Source: Bergeyella cardium (lineage in GTDB: Bacteria > Bacteroidota > Bacteroidia > Flavobacteriales > Weeksellaceae). From it: a stretch of 64,000 nt of DNA. The notes below the pieces were generated by a model. It was not told the DNA's origin. It searched no databases and saw only the letters and a program-made list of their open reading frames with translations. Below, one piece after another: positions 1 to 8,877 of the stretch (within the stretch, counting starts at the first letter, position 1; every line of letters starts with the position of its first letter). The DNA lies in the NCBI RefSeq assembly GCF_003614945.1, contig NZ_QYCZ01000001.1:1382001-1446000 (forward strand), written 5' to 3'. The position numbers were made by a program, and so were the translations under genes.

Positions 1-463
1 TATTCAGTGCCTCAAAGACCAGCCAAGAATTGACCAATGCCCAAACCAATCCCACATAGAAGATTTTCAGCAGAGGAATCCTCCTGATGTATATCGCAAG
101 GAAAGAAGAGTTATAAAACAATCCCAAAATTACGATAAACACCCATTTCAGAAGAGTGGGCAAGTTGTGATTATAGATGATGAAAGCAATGCAGACAAGG
201 GCAGAAAAGCCACAGAGCAAGAGAACAGCAAGGAAATATTTCGAGCTCTGGTACTTGGTATAGAGGTAGCCACAGAGGTAAGTAATGAAGATAAGCAAAG
301 TAGCTGGCAAGCGGAAAACACCCTGCTGTAAAAAGAAAAATACCGCAAGGGAGGTGCCCATAAGGGAGACGAAAATCTGGCTATCTATAACAAGCCTCTT
401 GATGAGTTTATAGAAATTCATTTGAGAATAAAAACGGCTAACGAGAAGATTTCTGTTAGCCAT
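1..463 (-). CDS. Membrane protein, UbiA-like family, C-terminus outside window
   Basis: Reading the minus strand from the ATG at 463 gives an uninterrupted frame that runs off the left edge, about 154 codons. It is strongly hydrophobic with several probable membrane spans. The arrangement of spans and a segment like RRIPLLKIFYVGLVWALVN recall a family of uncharacterised flavobacterial membrane proteins distantly related to UbiA prenyltransferases; that assignment is from memory of the family. An internal ATG at 421 (MNFYKLIKRL) is an equally good start. The short distance (8 bp) to the stop-side neighbour upstream, dpp11, suggests co-transcription on the minus strand. The function is unknown, and the missing C-terminus prevents a check for the aspartate-rich prenyltransferase motifs. 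Confidence 0.5.
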   Translation of the reverse strand, partial: MANRNLLVSRFYSQMNFYKLIKRLVIDSQIFVSLMGTSLAVFFFLQQGVFRLPATLLIFITYLCGYLYTKYQSSKYFLAVLLLCGFSALVCIAFIIYNHNLPTLLKWVFIVILGLFYNSSFLAIYIRRIPLLKIFYVGLVWALVNSWLVFEALN

Positions 464-471
464 TTCAGGAG

Positions 472-2619
472 TTATTTTACAATCTTCATTTCGTCTATCA
501 GCCATTTAGAATCGGCATATTTATCTATAATGAAGAGGATGTACTTGGTATCTACCATTATGTTTCGGCAGAGGTTGGGGTCGTAGTTTATATCGCTCAT
601 CGTGCCCTCCCATTGCCTGTCAAAATTCAGCCCAATGAGGTTTCCGTACGCATCAAGAGCGGGGCTTCCAGAGTTGCCCCCCGTAGTATGGTTCGTCGCT
701 GTGAAATTCACTGGCACATCACCCGTTTTATCCTTATAAACGCCATAATCTTTGGCATTATAAAGATTGATGAGCTTTTCAGGGACATTAAATTCATAAT
801 CGTTAGGAATGTACTTTTCCATCACCCCTTTCAAGTGGGTTTGATAGTTATACGAAACGGCATCTCGAGGGGAAGAACCCTTTATCTGACCGTAAGTAAC
901 CCTAAGGGTAGAATTAGCATCTGGGAAAAATTTCCTGTCTTTATCGGTCTCCATTTGCTGAGCCATAAAGGTCTTTTGGAGCGCATCAATCTGGGTTTGA
1001 TATTGTGCGAAATTAACATCAGTCGTTCGAGAATAAACCGCTTTTAGATCTCTCACCAGCGTAATGAAAGGGTCTTTTTCTAATACTTCTAAGAGCGCCT
1101 GTTGATTGCTAAATACCTTATCAATATCCGAATAAACGGTGCTTCCGTTGAGTGCCTTTCTCCCTGTGATGATGGAATTAGCTGAAAACCGCTCCATACT
1201 CTCCAAGATAGCATCTTGATTTGATGATTTAAAATCATTCTTAAAGCTTGATGGCAGGTATTCCTTCGGTGTTTTATCTCCGTAGAGAACGAGGAGTTTT
1301 GCGGTAACCTGAGCATCAAGCTGAGCATCATAATCTTTGTAGAAAGATTTAAGGTAGCTCTTTAATCTATTCAGATATTGAGCATCTGCTCTTCCATCCT
1401 TAGCATTTTGGAGGTATCCCAAGTAGATATTTGCCAGAGTAAGGGTCTCAGCATTTCTTAAAAGTTCCAAGTAATATGCACGGTTGAGGGCATACGGCGC
1501 CTGCTCATTATAAAGCCTGTTGAGCTGCTCTATGGTTGGTTTTATGGCAGGATTTTTAGCGATAAGCTGCTGTTCGTACTGCTTTTTCTTCTCTACGGCA
1601 CGGGATTTTTTTAGCCCCTCTACCTCGCCAATCCATTTTTTCCAGTAGTTGGCAATCCTCGCATATTTAGATGCATATTTAATTCTGGTAGTATCATCAG
1701 CGCGCATTTTTTCATTCAAGGTTTTGAGGGCTACATCTCGCACGGAAATCATCGCTGGGTCGGTTTCATTCATTATTTTCTCTACCGCAATGGCTGGGAG
1801 ATACTCGGTAGTCCTCCCTGGGAAGCCAAACACAAAAGTAAAGTCCCCCTCCTTCTTGTCTTTTATGGAAATAGGGAGGTAGTGCTTAGGCGTAAAAGGC
1901 ACATTGTCCTTAGAATATTCCGCGGGTTTATTGTCTTTACCCGCATAGATTCTAAACAGAGAAAAGTCGCCCGTATGTCTCGGGAACACCCAGTTATCGG
2001 TATCCGAGCCGAACTTCCCAATGGCAGACGGCGGAGCGCCCACCAAGCGAATATCCTTGTAAGTATCAATTACATAAGCGTAGTATTTATTACCGTAGTA
2101 CATTGATTTCACTACGATTTTCTGATAGCTTTCTATCTTCTGAGAGGCTTTATAATTCTGAATATTCTGATTGATTTTATCCTCTAAATCCGCCCCTGAA
2201 AGCCCTTTCGTACCTTCTAAAATCTGAGAGGTAACCTCCTTTATATCGGTAATGAAATCTACCGTTACACCAGGGTTGGGAAGCTCACCAGACATATTCT
2301 TTGCCCAAAAACCATTGGTCAGCAAATCATTTTCTACGGTGGAGTGCGACTGAATCTCTCCATACCCACAGTGGTGGTTGGTCAATATCAAGCCTTTTGG
2401 TGAGATCACTTCGGCGGTACAGCCTCCATCAAACTGCACTACGGCGTCTTTTATGCTTGGCTTCTCGGTGTTATAAATATCCTTTGCGGATATCTTCATC
2501 CCGAGCTGTTTCATTTCTTTTTCGTTGAGTTCGGTAGGCATCCACATCCCTCCATACTGCTGTGCAAAAGCGATAACCGCAGGTAATAATGCCGATGCTA
2601 TAAAAATTTTTCTAATCAT
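472..2619 (-). CDS. dpp11: S46 family dipeptidyl-peptidase, DPP11 type (Asp/Glu-specific)
   Basis: A secreted or periplasmic serine dipeptidyl-peptidase of 715 residues, the usual length of family S46. Residues 1-20 form a signal peptide ending AFA-Q. The chymotrypsin-like catalytic elements are visible: the TNHHCG histidine (about 82-83), the DNW..PRHTGDFS aspartate region (about 206-218) and the GNSGSP serine (Ser650). The residue 18 positions after the serine is Arg668 in NFDRQWEG. In this family Arg at that place marks DPP11, which releases dipeptides with Asp or Glu in second position, whereas Gly marks DPP7. Such enzymes let asaccharolytic Bacteroidota feed on peptides. Specificity is inferred from this one residue and the surrounding sequence. 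Confidence 0.93.
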   Translation of the reverse strand: MIRKIFIASALLPAVIAFAQQYGGMWMPTELNEKEMKQLGMKISAKDIYNTEKPSIKDAVVQFDGGCTAEVISPKGLILTNHHCGYGEIQSHSTVENDLLTNGFWAKNMSGELPNPGVTVDFITDIKEVTSQILEGTKGLSGADLEDKINQNIQNYKASQKIESYQKIVVKSMYYGNKYYAYVIDTYKDIRLVGAPPSAIGKFGSDTDNWVFPRHTGDFSLFRIYAGKDNKPAEYSKDNVPFTPKHYLPISIKDKKEGDFTFVFGFPGRTTEYLPAIAVEKIMNETDPAMISVRDVALKTLNEKMRADDTTRIKYASKYARIANYWKKWIGEVEGLKKSRAVEKKKQYEQQLIAKNPAIKPTIEQLNRLYNEQAPYALNRAYYLELLRNAETLTLANIYLGYLQNAKDGRADAQYLNRLKSYLKSFYKDYDAQLDAQVTAKLLVLYGDKTPKEYLPSSFKNDFKSSNQDAILESMERFSANSIITGRKALNGSTVYSDIDKVFSNQQALLEVLEKDPFITLVRDLKAVYSRTTDVNFAQYQTQIDALQKTFMAQQMETDKDRKFFPDANSTLRVTYGQIKGSSPRDAVSYNYQTHLKGVMEKYIPNDYEFNVPEKLINLYNAKDYGVYKDKTGDVPVNFTATNHTTGGNSGSPALDAYGNLIGLNFDRQWEGTMSDINYDPNLCRNIMVDTKYILFIIDKYADSKWLIDEMKIVK

Positions 2620-2655
2620 TAGATACTATTTTTAAATGGTTAATTCGTATAATCA

Positions 2656-3219
2656 CTATCGTCTGTCCAAGAATTTTTCAATTGCCTTTTTTCTGTGGCT
2701 CATCTTATTTTTCTCCTCAGGAGGCATCTCCGCAAAAGTGATGCTGTGCCCTTTGGGAACGAAAATTGGGTCGTATCCAAAGCCTTTATGCCCTCTGTTT
2801 TCGGTGAGTAAATCTCCATAGACCTCGCCTTTGTAATAGGTAGCACCTGTTTCATCATAATAGCAGAGAACAGTGATGAAGTGTGCATTTCTATTCTCTT
2901 CTCCTTGCATTTCTTCGAGGACTTTAGCGATGTTTTTCTCAAAATTATGGTCTCCCGCATAGCGCGCAGAGTAGATACCAGGCTTTCCATCCAGCGCCTC
3001 TACTGCCAGACCTGAATCATCTCCAAGGCTGGGGATTCCCGTTTTCTCATAGCAGTATTTTGCTTTGATAAGGGCATTTTCTTCAAAGGTCTTCCCGTCT
3101 TCTACAATCTCATCGTGGAGGTTATAGTCGGCAAGGCTCTTTACCGTATATCGGCTACCGAGAATCTGCTGTATTTCGTCTTTCTTGTGCTGATTATGTG
3201 TGGCTACTAAAAGCTCCAT
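2656..3219 (-). CDS. rdgB: RdgB/HAM1 family non-canonical purine NTP pyrophosphatase
   Basis: A cytosolic house-cleaning enzyme that hydrolyses dITP, XTP and related non-canonical purine triphosphates to monophosphate and pyrophosphate, keeping them out of DNA and RNA. The 187 residues match the family length. Visible motifs are the N-terminal ATHNQHKKDEI nucleotide-binding segment (6-16), the GDDSGLAVEAL metal-binding aspartates (Asp67-Asp68), the PGIYSARYAG segment and the late GFGYDPIFVP and MSHR motifs. The start overlaps the end of the upstream CPBP protease gene by 26 bp, implying translation from one mRNA. Confidence 0.95.
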   Translation of the reverse strand: MELLVATHNQHKKDEIQQILGSRYTVKSLADYNLHDEIVEDGKTFEENALIKAKYCYEKTGIPSLGDDSGLAVEALDGKPGIYSARYAGDHNFEKNIAKVLEEMQGEENRNAHFITVLCYYDETGATYYKGEVYGDLLTENRGHKGFGYDPIFVPKGHSITFAEMPPEEKNKMSHRKKAIEKFLDRR

Positions 3220-4024
3220 TCTTAAAACTTAATTTTTTAAAGAGATAATAAAATATTCCAAAGATACTCACCCCAGCGGCGAAAAGAACCAATGGCGATA
3301 CACCCAAGATTTTGCTAAAACTCTCCTCATCGGTCAGTTTGACAAGAAGGATAGAGCTGAGGTTATTAAAAGCGTGAAGTAAAATAGGCAATAATAAAGA
3401 GCCCGTCCTGTGATAGACTACCCCCAAGACATATCCGAGCAAGACTCCTCCCACAAACTGCCAAGGGTTGGCGTGTACAATGCCAAACAAAAGAGCCGAT
3501 ATCCAGATTGCCGCTTGCGGATTCTTTTTTCCATTGATAAGCCCTTTCTGAATGATTCCTCTGAATACCACCTCCTCAAAGAGCGGTGCCATTATCACCG
3601 CTGCAATGAACATCGCTGAGAAGCTGGACTGCATCCTGCGCATCATCTCATCAAACGACTTATACAGCGCTCCCAATATCTCTCCTTCGGTGGGTATCAG
3701 CCCTGCAATCACATCGCCAATGAGCATCATTCCGAACATCATTGGGAAGATAATAAGGTAGGACTTAAGGCTTACAGAGGAGAAATCAAACTTCAGCCTC
3801 CTTCCCGTCTGATTTTTACAAATAAGAAAGTCAAATGCGAGGATTATCGTGAGCCACATTATCAGATTAGACACCACCATCCCGATGGGCGAAGTAAGAA
3901 AATCCTTCCCTCCTGGCACAAAAAATAAAAGGGCAAGCCCGATATTGGGAACAAGCCCCCCCATAAATAAAATCCCGATTCCTGCTAAGTCCAGTTTATA
4001 CTTCGGTAGTTTGTCGTCTGTCAT
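3194..4024 (-). CDS. CPBP family intramembrane glutamic endopeptidase
   Basis: A polytopic membrane protein of 276 residues with about six to eight hydrophobic segments. The CPBP (Abi/CAAX protease) signature is present: EEVVFRG with Glu150-Glu151 and Arg155, then FGIVH with His184, and LLHAFNN with His217. In family members such as Rce1 these residues form the intramembrane active site. Its substrate here is unknown; bacterial members act in protein maturation or bacteriocin immunity. It lies in a minus-strand run, cupin to CPBP protease to rdgB, and its end overlaps rdgB by 26 bp. Confidence 0.88.
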   Translation of the reverse strand: MTDDKLPKYKLDLAGIGILFMGGLVPNIGLALLFFVPGGKDFLTSPIGMVVSNLIMWLTIILAFDFLICKNQTGRRLKFDFSSVSLKSYLIIFPMMFGMMLIGDVIAGLIPTEGEILGALYKSFDEMMRRMQSSFSAMFIAAVIMAPLFEEVVFRGIIQKGLINGKKNPQAAIWISALLFGIVHANPWQFVGGVLLGYVLGVVYHRTGSLLLPILLHAFNNLSSILLVKLTDEESFSKILGVSPLVLFAAGVSIFGIFYYLFKKLSFKNGAFSSHT

Positions 4025-4040
4025 TTACTTTATCAATTGT

Positions 4041-4382
4041 TTATATACGGTTATAATCATCTTCTATACGGACGATATCATCCTCCCCGAAGTAGGTGCC
4101 GTACTGTACTTCTATAAAGACCACAGGCATTGAGGTTCTGTTTTCTATCCTGTGCTTGCTTCCCTGAGGGATCTGCACCACTTCCCCTGCGGAGTAGTCC
4201 TTCACCTTATCGTCTATTGTTACAGTGCCTGTTCCAGAGACTATCGTCCATACCTCTCCTCTCTTATGATGGTATTGTAGGGAGAGCCTCCCCCCTGGGT
4301 TCACTAAAATTCTTTTCACTTTGTGGGTTTCTGCGTCTTCCAAGACCCAATACTCTCCCCACGGTCTTACATCGTGCTCCAT
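4041..4382 (-). CDS. Cupin protein, mannose-6-phosphate isomerase type II-like
   Basis: A single cupin domain of 113 residues resembling the C-terminal domain of bifunctional mannose-1-phosphate guanylyltransferase/mannose-6-phosphate isomerase (RPWG.Y near the N-terminus). The metal-binding cupin motifs are visible: YHHKRGEVW (His38, His39, Glu43) and the second motif IPQGSKHRIEN (His77). It could isomerise fructose-6-phosphate and mannose-6-phosphate to supply GDP-mannose, but stand-alone cupins of this type are often uncharacterised, so the reaction is inferred. It is 16 bp upstream of the CPBP protease gene on the same strand. Confidence 0.8.
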   Translation of the reverse strand: MEHDVRPWGEYWVLEDAETHKVKRILVNPGGRLSLQYHHKRGEVWTIVSGTGTVTIDDKVKDYSAGEVVQIPQGSKHRIENRTSMPVVFIEVQYGTYFGEDDIVRIEDDYNRI

Positions 4383-4388
4383 ATATTC

Positions 4389-4724
4389 CTACTTGTCTTT
4401 AATGTATTTCAAAAAACTATAAAGTCTCCTTCGTTTCAGATAATCTCCATCGGTTTCGTGAGCATAGGCTTCTCTTTCAAAACTAATGTTCAGATAGGCT
4501 TTGTGTCTGTCTTTATACTGCACATAGCGGAGCATAAATTCCACTATATACCAAATATAAAAGGGGATTATCAAGAGCTCAATCTGCTGCCGTAGATGGA
4601 TTTTTTCATGGCTTAAAACTTTTTCATCCTGTTTAAAAGCTATATTTCTCAAGATAATAAACGGAAAAATCGTAATACCAATAAAATTTGTATTTTTGAA
4701 TAATCTTTGGCAGATAATTATCAT
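4389..4724 (-). CDS. Conserved hypothetical membrane protein with HEKIH motif
   Basis: About 111 residues, recognised only as a conserved flavobacterial hypothetical protein. The chosen ATG at 4724 gives MIIICQRLFKN; longer versions would run into the divergent neighbour. The middle contains SHEKIHLRQQIELL, a zincin-like HExxH helix, followed by a hydrophobic segment (IIPFYIWYIVEFML) and a conserved ISFEREAYAHE segment whose glutamates could supply a third metal ligand. A small membrane-associated metalloprotease is possible, but no activity is established for the family. It lies 6 bp upstream of the cupin gene. Confidence 0.62.
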   Translation of the reverse strand: MIIICQRLFKNTNFIGITIFPFIILRNIAFKQDEKVLSHEKIHLRQQIELLIIPFYIWYIVEFMLRYVQYKDRHKAYLNISFEREAYAHETDGDYLKRRRLYSFLKYIKDK

Positions 4725-4763
4725 TGCACAAATATAATATTTTATTCCAAACCTGAGGGCACA

Positions 4764-4940
4764 ATGCAAGCGAGTTTAAAAGAAAACGAAGACTTTTACT
4801 ACAACCAAGAGGGCTACAGAGTCTTCACCGAAAAACACCACCTAAAGCGCGGCTACTGCTGCAAAAGTGGATGCAAACATTGCCCCTATGGTTATGATAA
4901 AAAAACCGATACATTTAAAAAGAACAACAATAATAAATAA
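4764..4940 (+). CDS. DUF5522 family small cysteine-rich protein
   Basis: A protein of 58 residues if started at the ATG at 4764 (MQASLKENEDFYYN). The in-frame ATG at 4707 would add a tail unlike the family. The signature is YYN.EGYRVFTE.HHLKRGYCC.SGC.HCPYG, with four cysteines arranged like a small metal site. This matches a short family conserved in Bacteroidota whose function is unknown. The cysteines suggest zinc or iron binding, which is inference. It is followed 4 bp later by the lipoprotein gene, so the two are probably co-transcribed, divergently from the 4389-4724 gene. Confidence 0.75.
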   Translation: MQASLKENEDFYYNQEGYRVFTEKHHLKRGYCCKSGCKHCPYGYDKKTDTFKKNNNNK

Positions 4941-4944
4941 TCGT

Positions 4945-5478
4945 ATGAAAAAGTTTTTAATTTCAAGTTTCGCAATGGCTACACTCGCTCTTAGCACCTC
5001 TTGTAGCCCGTTTCAGGTAAGAACCGACTATGCGGTAAGCGCTGATTTTACCGCCTACAAAACCTATAAACTGAGGATTGATGACCTCAAGCTGAACGAT
5101 ATCGACAAAGACCGAGTGCTCAACGAAGTCTCAAAACAGCTACAGCTCAAAGGGCTCTCCGTAGGCGATTCCCCAGACCTCATCGTCAATGTAAAGGCAG
5201 AGCACAAGCACATCACCGATGTACAGCGCACCTCCCCCTACGGCGCTTGGGGCTGGGGCAGCGCAGGCTGGGGCTTTGGCTTCGGTATAGAGCGCAGCTG
5301 GGCATCTGAGCACAACACAGGCAGCCTCATCATAGACCTCATCGATGCCCAAAGCCAAAAACTCATCTGGCAAGGAATAGGAAGCGGGCTTTCAGTAGAT
5401 TCCCCAAAAAGAAAACAAAAAGAAATCCCAGCACTCGTCTTTGAAATGATGAAAACCTATCCTCCACAAGCCAAGTAA
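4945..5478 (+). CDS. DUF4136 domain lipoprotein
   Basis: A 177-residue lipoprotein starting at the ATG at 4945 (MKKFLISSF). A hydrophobic signal ends in LALSTSC, with Cys20 or so as the lipidation site. The rest, with DFTAYKTYK, DLIVNVKAE and a closing segment around LIWQGIGSG, fits the DUF4136 family of periplasmic or outer-membrane lipoproteins. A glycine/tryptophan-rich loop (GAWGWGSAGWGFGFG) sits in the middle. No biochemical role is known for the family. It lies immediately downstream of the DUF5522 gene, and its end faces the convergent RNA methyltransferase gene 75 bp away. Confidence 0.8.
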   Translation: MKKFLISSFAMATLALSTSCSPFQVRTDYAVSADFTAYKTYKLRIDDLKLNDIDKDRVLNEVSKQLQLKGLSVGDSPDLIVNVKAEHKHITDVQRTSPYGAWGWGSAGWGFGFGIERSWASEHNTGSLIIDLIDAQSQKLIWQGIGSGLSVDSPKRKQKEIPALVFEMMKTYPPQAK

Positions 5479-5553
5479 CTAATACATAAAATAATTTACC
5501 CACAAAGCCCTCTATGAGTTTTTTTTTCATAACCCACTCCCTATCATTTTAGG

Positions 5554-6279
5554 CTACCGCTTAGAAAAAATCTGCCCAAGGATAATGGAGGTAGCGATGG
5601 AGACATTGAGGCTCTCGGTGCTTTGGTGCCTGCCAAAGCGAGGGATGCTCAGCGTCTGGTGGAGGAGCTGCTCGGTAGCGGGGCGGATGCCATTGCCCTC
5701 GTTGCCCATAATCAGGTTGATGTTCTCAGGATAGTGGGCGGTGTAAATATTCTGCCCCTGCATATCGGTGCCGAGATTGAGATTTTGGGTATTTTGGAGG
5801 AAGTGGGTAAGGTTTTGATAAACGATATTCACTCGGGCGAAACTGCCCATCGTAGCTTGTATTACTTTTGGGTTGTAGAGGTCTGCGGTGTCTTCGCTGC
5901 AAACGATTTGCTCTATCCCGAACCAGTCTGCCAAGCGAATGATGGTACCGAAATTACCTGGGTCTTGTATGCCATCCAGCACGATATTAAAGCGGCAGTT
6001 TCTCAGGTGCTGCTGTGGAATTTCGCAGACGGCTACGGAATCCTTAGGGTGCTGGAGGAAGGAGATTTTCTTGAGCTGGTGAGCATCGATTCTGTGTATG
6101 GGTGCATTGATTTTGTGCAAAGATTCTGGGTGGGTAGAAAATATTTCTTTGATTTTAATGTTTGAATGTAGGAGTTCGCGTATGGTTTTATTACCTTCGA
6201 CCAAAAACAAATTGTATTTTTGCCTGAATTTTTTTTTATCTAAAGACTGTAAAATTTTTATTGTATGGGCTGTAAGCAT
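5554..6279 (-). CDS. SpoU/TrmH family RNA 2'-O-methyltransferase
   Basis: A 241-residue SPOUT-fold enzyme that transfers a methyl group from S-adenosylmethionine to a ribose 2'-OH in tRNA or rRNA. The N-terminal part (KKFRQKYNLFLVEGNKTIREL) is the substrate-binding domain. The three SpoU motifs follow: DPGNFGTIIRLADWFG, LIMGNEGNGI and SLNVSIATSIIL, which form the trefoil knot and cofactor site. The target nucleotide cannot be told from sequence. The start at 6279 (MLTAHTIKI) fits the family better than the ATG at 6297. Its 5' end overlaps the divergent tamL start by about 15 bp, so the two promoters must lie inside each other's coding regions. Confidence 0.9.
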   Translation of the reverse strand: MLTAHTIKILQSLDKKKFRQKYNLFLVEGNKTIRELLHSNIKIKEIFSTHPESLHKINAPIHRIDAHQLKKISFLQHPKDSVAVCEIPQQHLRNCRFNIVLDGIQDPGNFGTIIRLADWFGIEQIVCSEDTADLYNPKVIQATMGSFARVNIVYQNLTHFLQNTQNLNLGTDMQGQNIYTAHYPENINLIMGNEGNGIRPATEQLLHQTLSIPRFGRHQSTESLNVSIATSIILGQIFSKR

Positions 6280-8823
6280 ATCAAGAAATATTTCCAAAAG
6301 TATTATATATTTTTCTGTTCTGCAAGTACGGTATTAGCGCTCCTCGCCTGCTCTACGACGAAGAAAGTGCCCAAAGGAGAATTCCTCCTTACGAAAAATA
6401 AAATTTCGTTTAAAGACGGTAAAGTCCTTTCAAGTGAAATCCCTGATTATATCATCCAAAAGCCGAACAAGAGCGCGATACCCTTTTTGCCCTCGAGGCT
6501 TTTGTTCTACAATATGACGAATCCTAAGTATGATACCATTCTTAATGATTATATGGCTTTCCCTTCGGATATGAGGAATAGGAACCTACTGGATTCATTA
6601 TTTATCAAATACAATCACCCCGAGTACAGAGGAAAATCATTGTGGGGGCAGAGATTCCTGCACAACCTCGGCTCCCAGCCCGTAATATGGAATGCCGGGA
6701 AGACAAAGGCTTCGGCAAACAACATACGGAAGATGCTCATCTACCACGGATATTGGGACGCGGAGACTACCTATAAGGAAGATTTGGACTCATCAGCCAA
6801 GAAAGCGAAGATAGATTACATCATCACCCATAAAGACCCGACGATGATTAGCGAGTATCATTACCGAATTTCAGACCCTGGAATTCGAAGTATCTACGAG
6901 GGTTCGCTGCATAAAACCATCGTTCGCGCAGGGCACAGGCTCGACCAAAGCAAACTGGAAAGCGAAGCCAAAAGAATCTCCGAACTAATGCAAAATGAGG
7001 GGTATTATAAATTTAATGCGTCCAACGAAGAAATATTCTTCACCGCCGATACCCTCAGCAGCCGAAAGAAAGTTCCCCTCTTCTTAGAGATAAGGAAGGA
7101 TTCATTAGACTCGCCTTACCACAAAACCAAGATCGGAGACATCAAAGTAGTGCTGAAAGATAATGACGACAATACCCCCCTGAAAAAGGACTCGATAAGA
7201 GGAATATCATTTGAAAAAGCAAACGACCACTACAAAAGCAGTGCGCTCTGGAGAGCCGTAATCCTGCAACCTGGCGAAGTCTATAAACAACGGAACTTTG
7301 ACCTGACGAAGAGAAACTTCACCCTGATGAACAACTTCAACATAAGCCAGGAGATTAAGGAAAGAGCGGGTGCCGACAGCATTTTGGATGTGCGCTATAC
7401 CCTCAAACCCCTCCCCCGCTATGAATTTAAAGTTTCTACGGATGCTACCTATTCTCAAATCCTCAACTTTGGTCTCTCCCCTGCGCTGGACTTCACTTCC
7501 CGTAATATCTTCAGGGGTGCAGAGAACTTTAATGCCAACTTCTCTGGGGTTTTCGGATTTGTAGAAGACACCAAAAATACCGACAAGCGAACCCTCGCTT
7601 CCGAGATATCTGCTCAGGTGGGCGTTAGCTTCCCAAGGCTATTGCTCCCCTTCAAATACTATAAACTCATCCCGAAACGCTACTCTCCCACCTCATCCAT
7701 CACATTAGGAACCTCCATACAGAATAATCTCGGCTTAGGAAGGCTAAACTTCAATGCAGGGCTTAATTATTACGCAGATGTAAATGAAATCGTCAGCCAC
7801 AAACTCTCGCTATTCAATACCCAACTGAGCTTTACTCGAGACAAAGACAGTTTTTATAACTTCTTCCCACGAGATAGAGAGCTGAGGAACTCTATTTTCA
7901 AGCTGTATGATGCCGCGCTGTACCAACAGTTTGAGCAGGGGCTTATCTCTTCTAATGATTTTACAGAGAGAGTCCTCAGCGACCCTAACTTCGCCCAAAC
8001 GCTCTCCAAAGAGAACCAAGAGACCTATACCTCTTTCCTTCAATCTTTATATAATAAGGAGAGGCAGACTCAGGATGTGATTATCTCCTCCATACTATAC
8101 AATTTTACTTACAATGAAATTGGGAAGCAGGACTACAAACACCCATTTTACTTTAATGCTCGGGTGGAGACCGCAGGAAATCTTTTAGGGCTCTTCAGCA
8201 GAAGGAATAAATCTTCTGATGCTTTTGAATCGGAGAGCAGAAACATTTTCGGCGTGCCATATTCACAATTCGTAAAGCTCGACTTTGATATAAGAAAGTA
8301 CTTTAAGCTCTACCGTAACCAAACCCTTGCGATAAGACAGCTCATCGGTATTGGGATTCCTTACGGAAACTCTCGTTCTATGCCATTCGTCCGAAGCTAC
8401 TTCACTGGAGGCTCCAACGATATACGAGCGTGGAGGGTATATGGCGGATTAGGGCCCGCAGACTCCCAAATAGACCCTAAAATCCGTGCCTATGTAATGG
8501 AAAACCTGAAACTCACCACCAATATAGAGTACAGAATCTCATTCAATAAAATGTTTGAAGGGGCTCTATTCGCAGATGCAGGTAATATTTGGAGCTTAAA
8601 CAATAATGACTTTGGAGGGCTCTTCAAGTTTAATAAATTCATCAGCCAGATGGGGATAGGTACGGGCTTTGGACTGAGGATAAACATCGCTTACATCACG
8701 CTGAGGATAGATACCGCATACAAGGTCTATGACCCCAACCTCCCTGTGGGCAATCGCTGGGTGTTTAAGGACTGGCGCCTGCTTGATGGTATTGTTAACT
8801 TTGCTTTTGGTTATCCTTTCTAA
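6265..8823 (+). CDS. tamL: BamA/TamA family outer-membrane lipoprotein TamL
   Basis: An 852-residue Omp85-superfamily protein. Residues 1-28 are a lipoprotein signal with the lipobox LALLAC (Cys29). POTRA-like periplasmic repeats follow, and the C-terminal half is an Omp85 barrel with motifs such as FVRSYFTGGSNDIRAWRVYGGLGP and a terminal FAFGYPF. In Bacteroidota this lipidated TamA homologue (TamL) works with TamB in inserting or transporting outer-membrane material; the partner tamB is not in the window. The arrangement with a divergent SpoU methyltransferase and a downstream M28 peptidase recurs in this group, as I recall. A -7 like box TATTTTTG at 6215-6222 lies 43 bp before the start. 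Confidence 0.9.
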   Translation: MGCKHIKKYFQKYYIFFCSASTVLALLACSTTKKVPKGEFLLTKNKISFKDGKVLSSEIPDYIIQKPNKSAIPFLPSRLLFYNMTNPKYDTILNDYMAFPSDMRNRNLLDSLFIKYNHPEYRGKSLWGQRFLHNLGSQPVIWNAGKTKASANNIRKMLIYHGYWDAETTYKEDLDSSAKKAKIDYIITHKDPTMISEYHYRISDPGIRSIYEGSLHKTIVRAGHRLDQSKLESEAKRISELMQNEGYYKFNASNEEIFFTADTLSSRKKVPLFLEIRKDSLDSPYHKTKIGDIKVVLKDNDDNTPLKKDSIRGISFEKANDHYKSSALWRAVILQPGEVYKQRNFDLTKRNFTLMNNFNISQEIKERAGADSILDVRYTLKPLPRYEFKVSTDATYSQILNFGLSPALDFTSRNIFRGAENFNANFSGVFGFVEDTKNTDKRTLASEISAQVGVSFPRLLLPFKYYKLIPKRYSPTSSITLGTSIQNNLGLGRLNFNAGLNYYADVNEIVSHKLSLFNTQLSFTRDKDSFYNFFPRDRELRNSIFKLYDAALYQQFEQGLISSNDFTERVLSDPNFAQTLSKENQETYTSFLQSLYNKERQTQDVIISSILYNFTYNEIGKQDYKHPFYFNARVETAGNLLGLFSRRNKSSDAFESESRNIFGVPYSQFVKLDFDIRKYFKLYRNQTLAIRQLIGIGIPYGNSRSMPFVRSYFTGGSNDIRAWRVYGGLGPADSQIDPKIRAYVMENLKLTTNIEYRISFNKMFEGALFADAGNIWSLNNNDFGGLFKFNKFISQMGIGTGFGLRINIAYITLRIDTAYKVYDPNLPVGNRWVFKDWRLLDGIVNFAFGYPF

Positions 8824-8877
8824 GAAAATATTTAGAATGAGGCAAAATTAGCTACCTTTGCCAGAAAAAACCTCATT

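Noticed and set aside
4707-4763. Longer start for the DUF5522 gene
   Set aside because: The added 19 residues do not resemble the family and overlap the start of the divergent gene.
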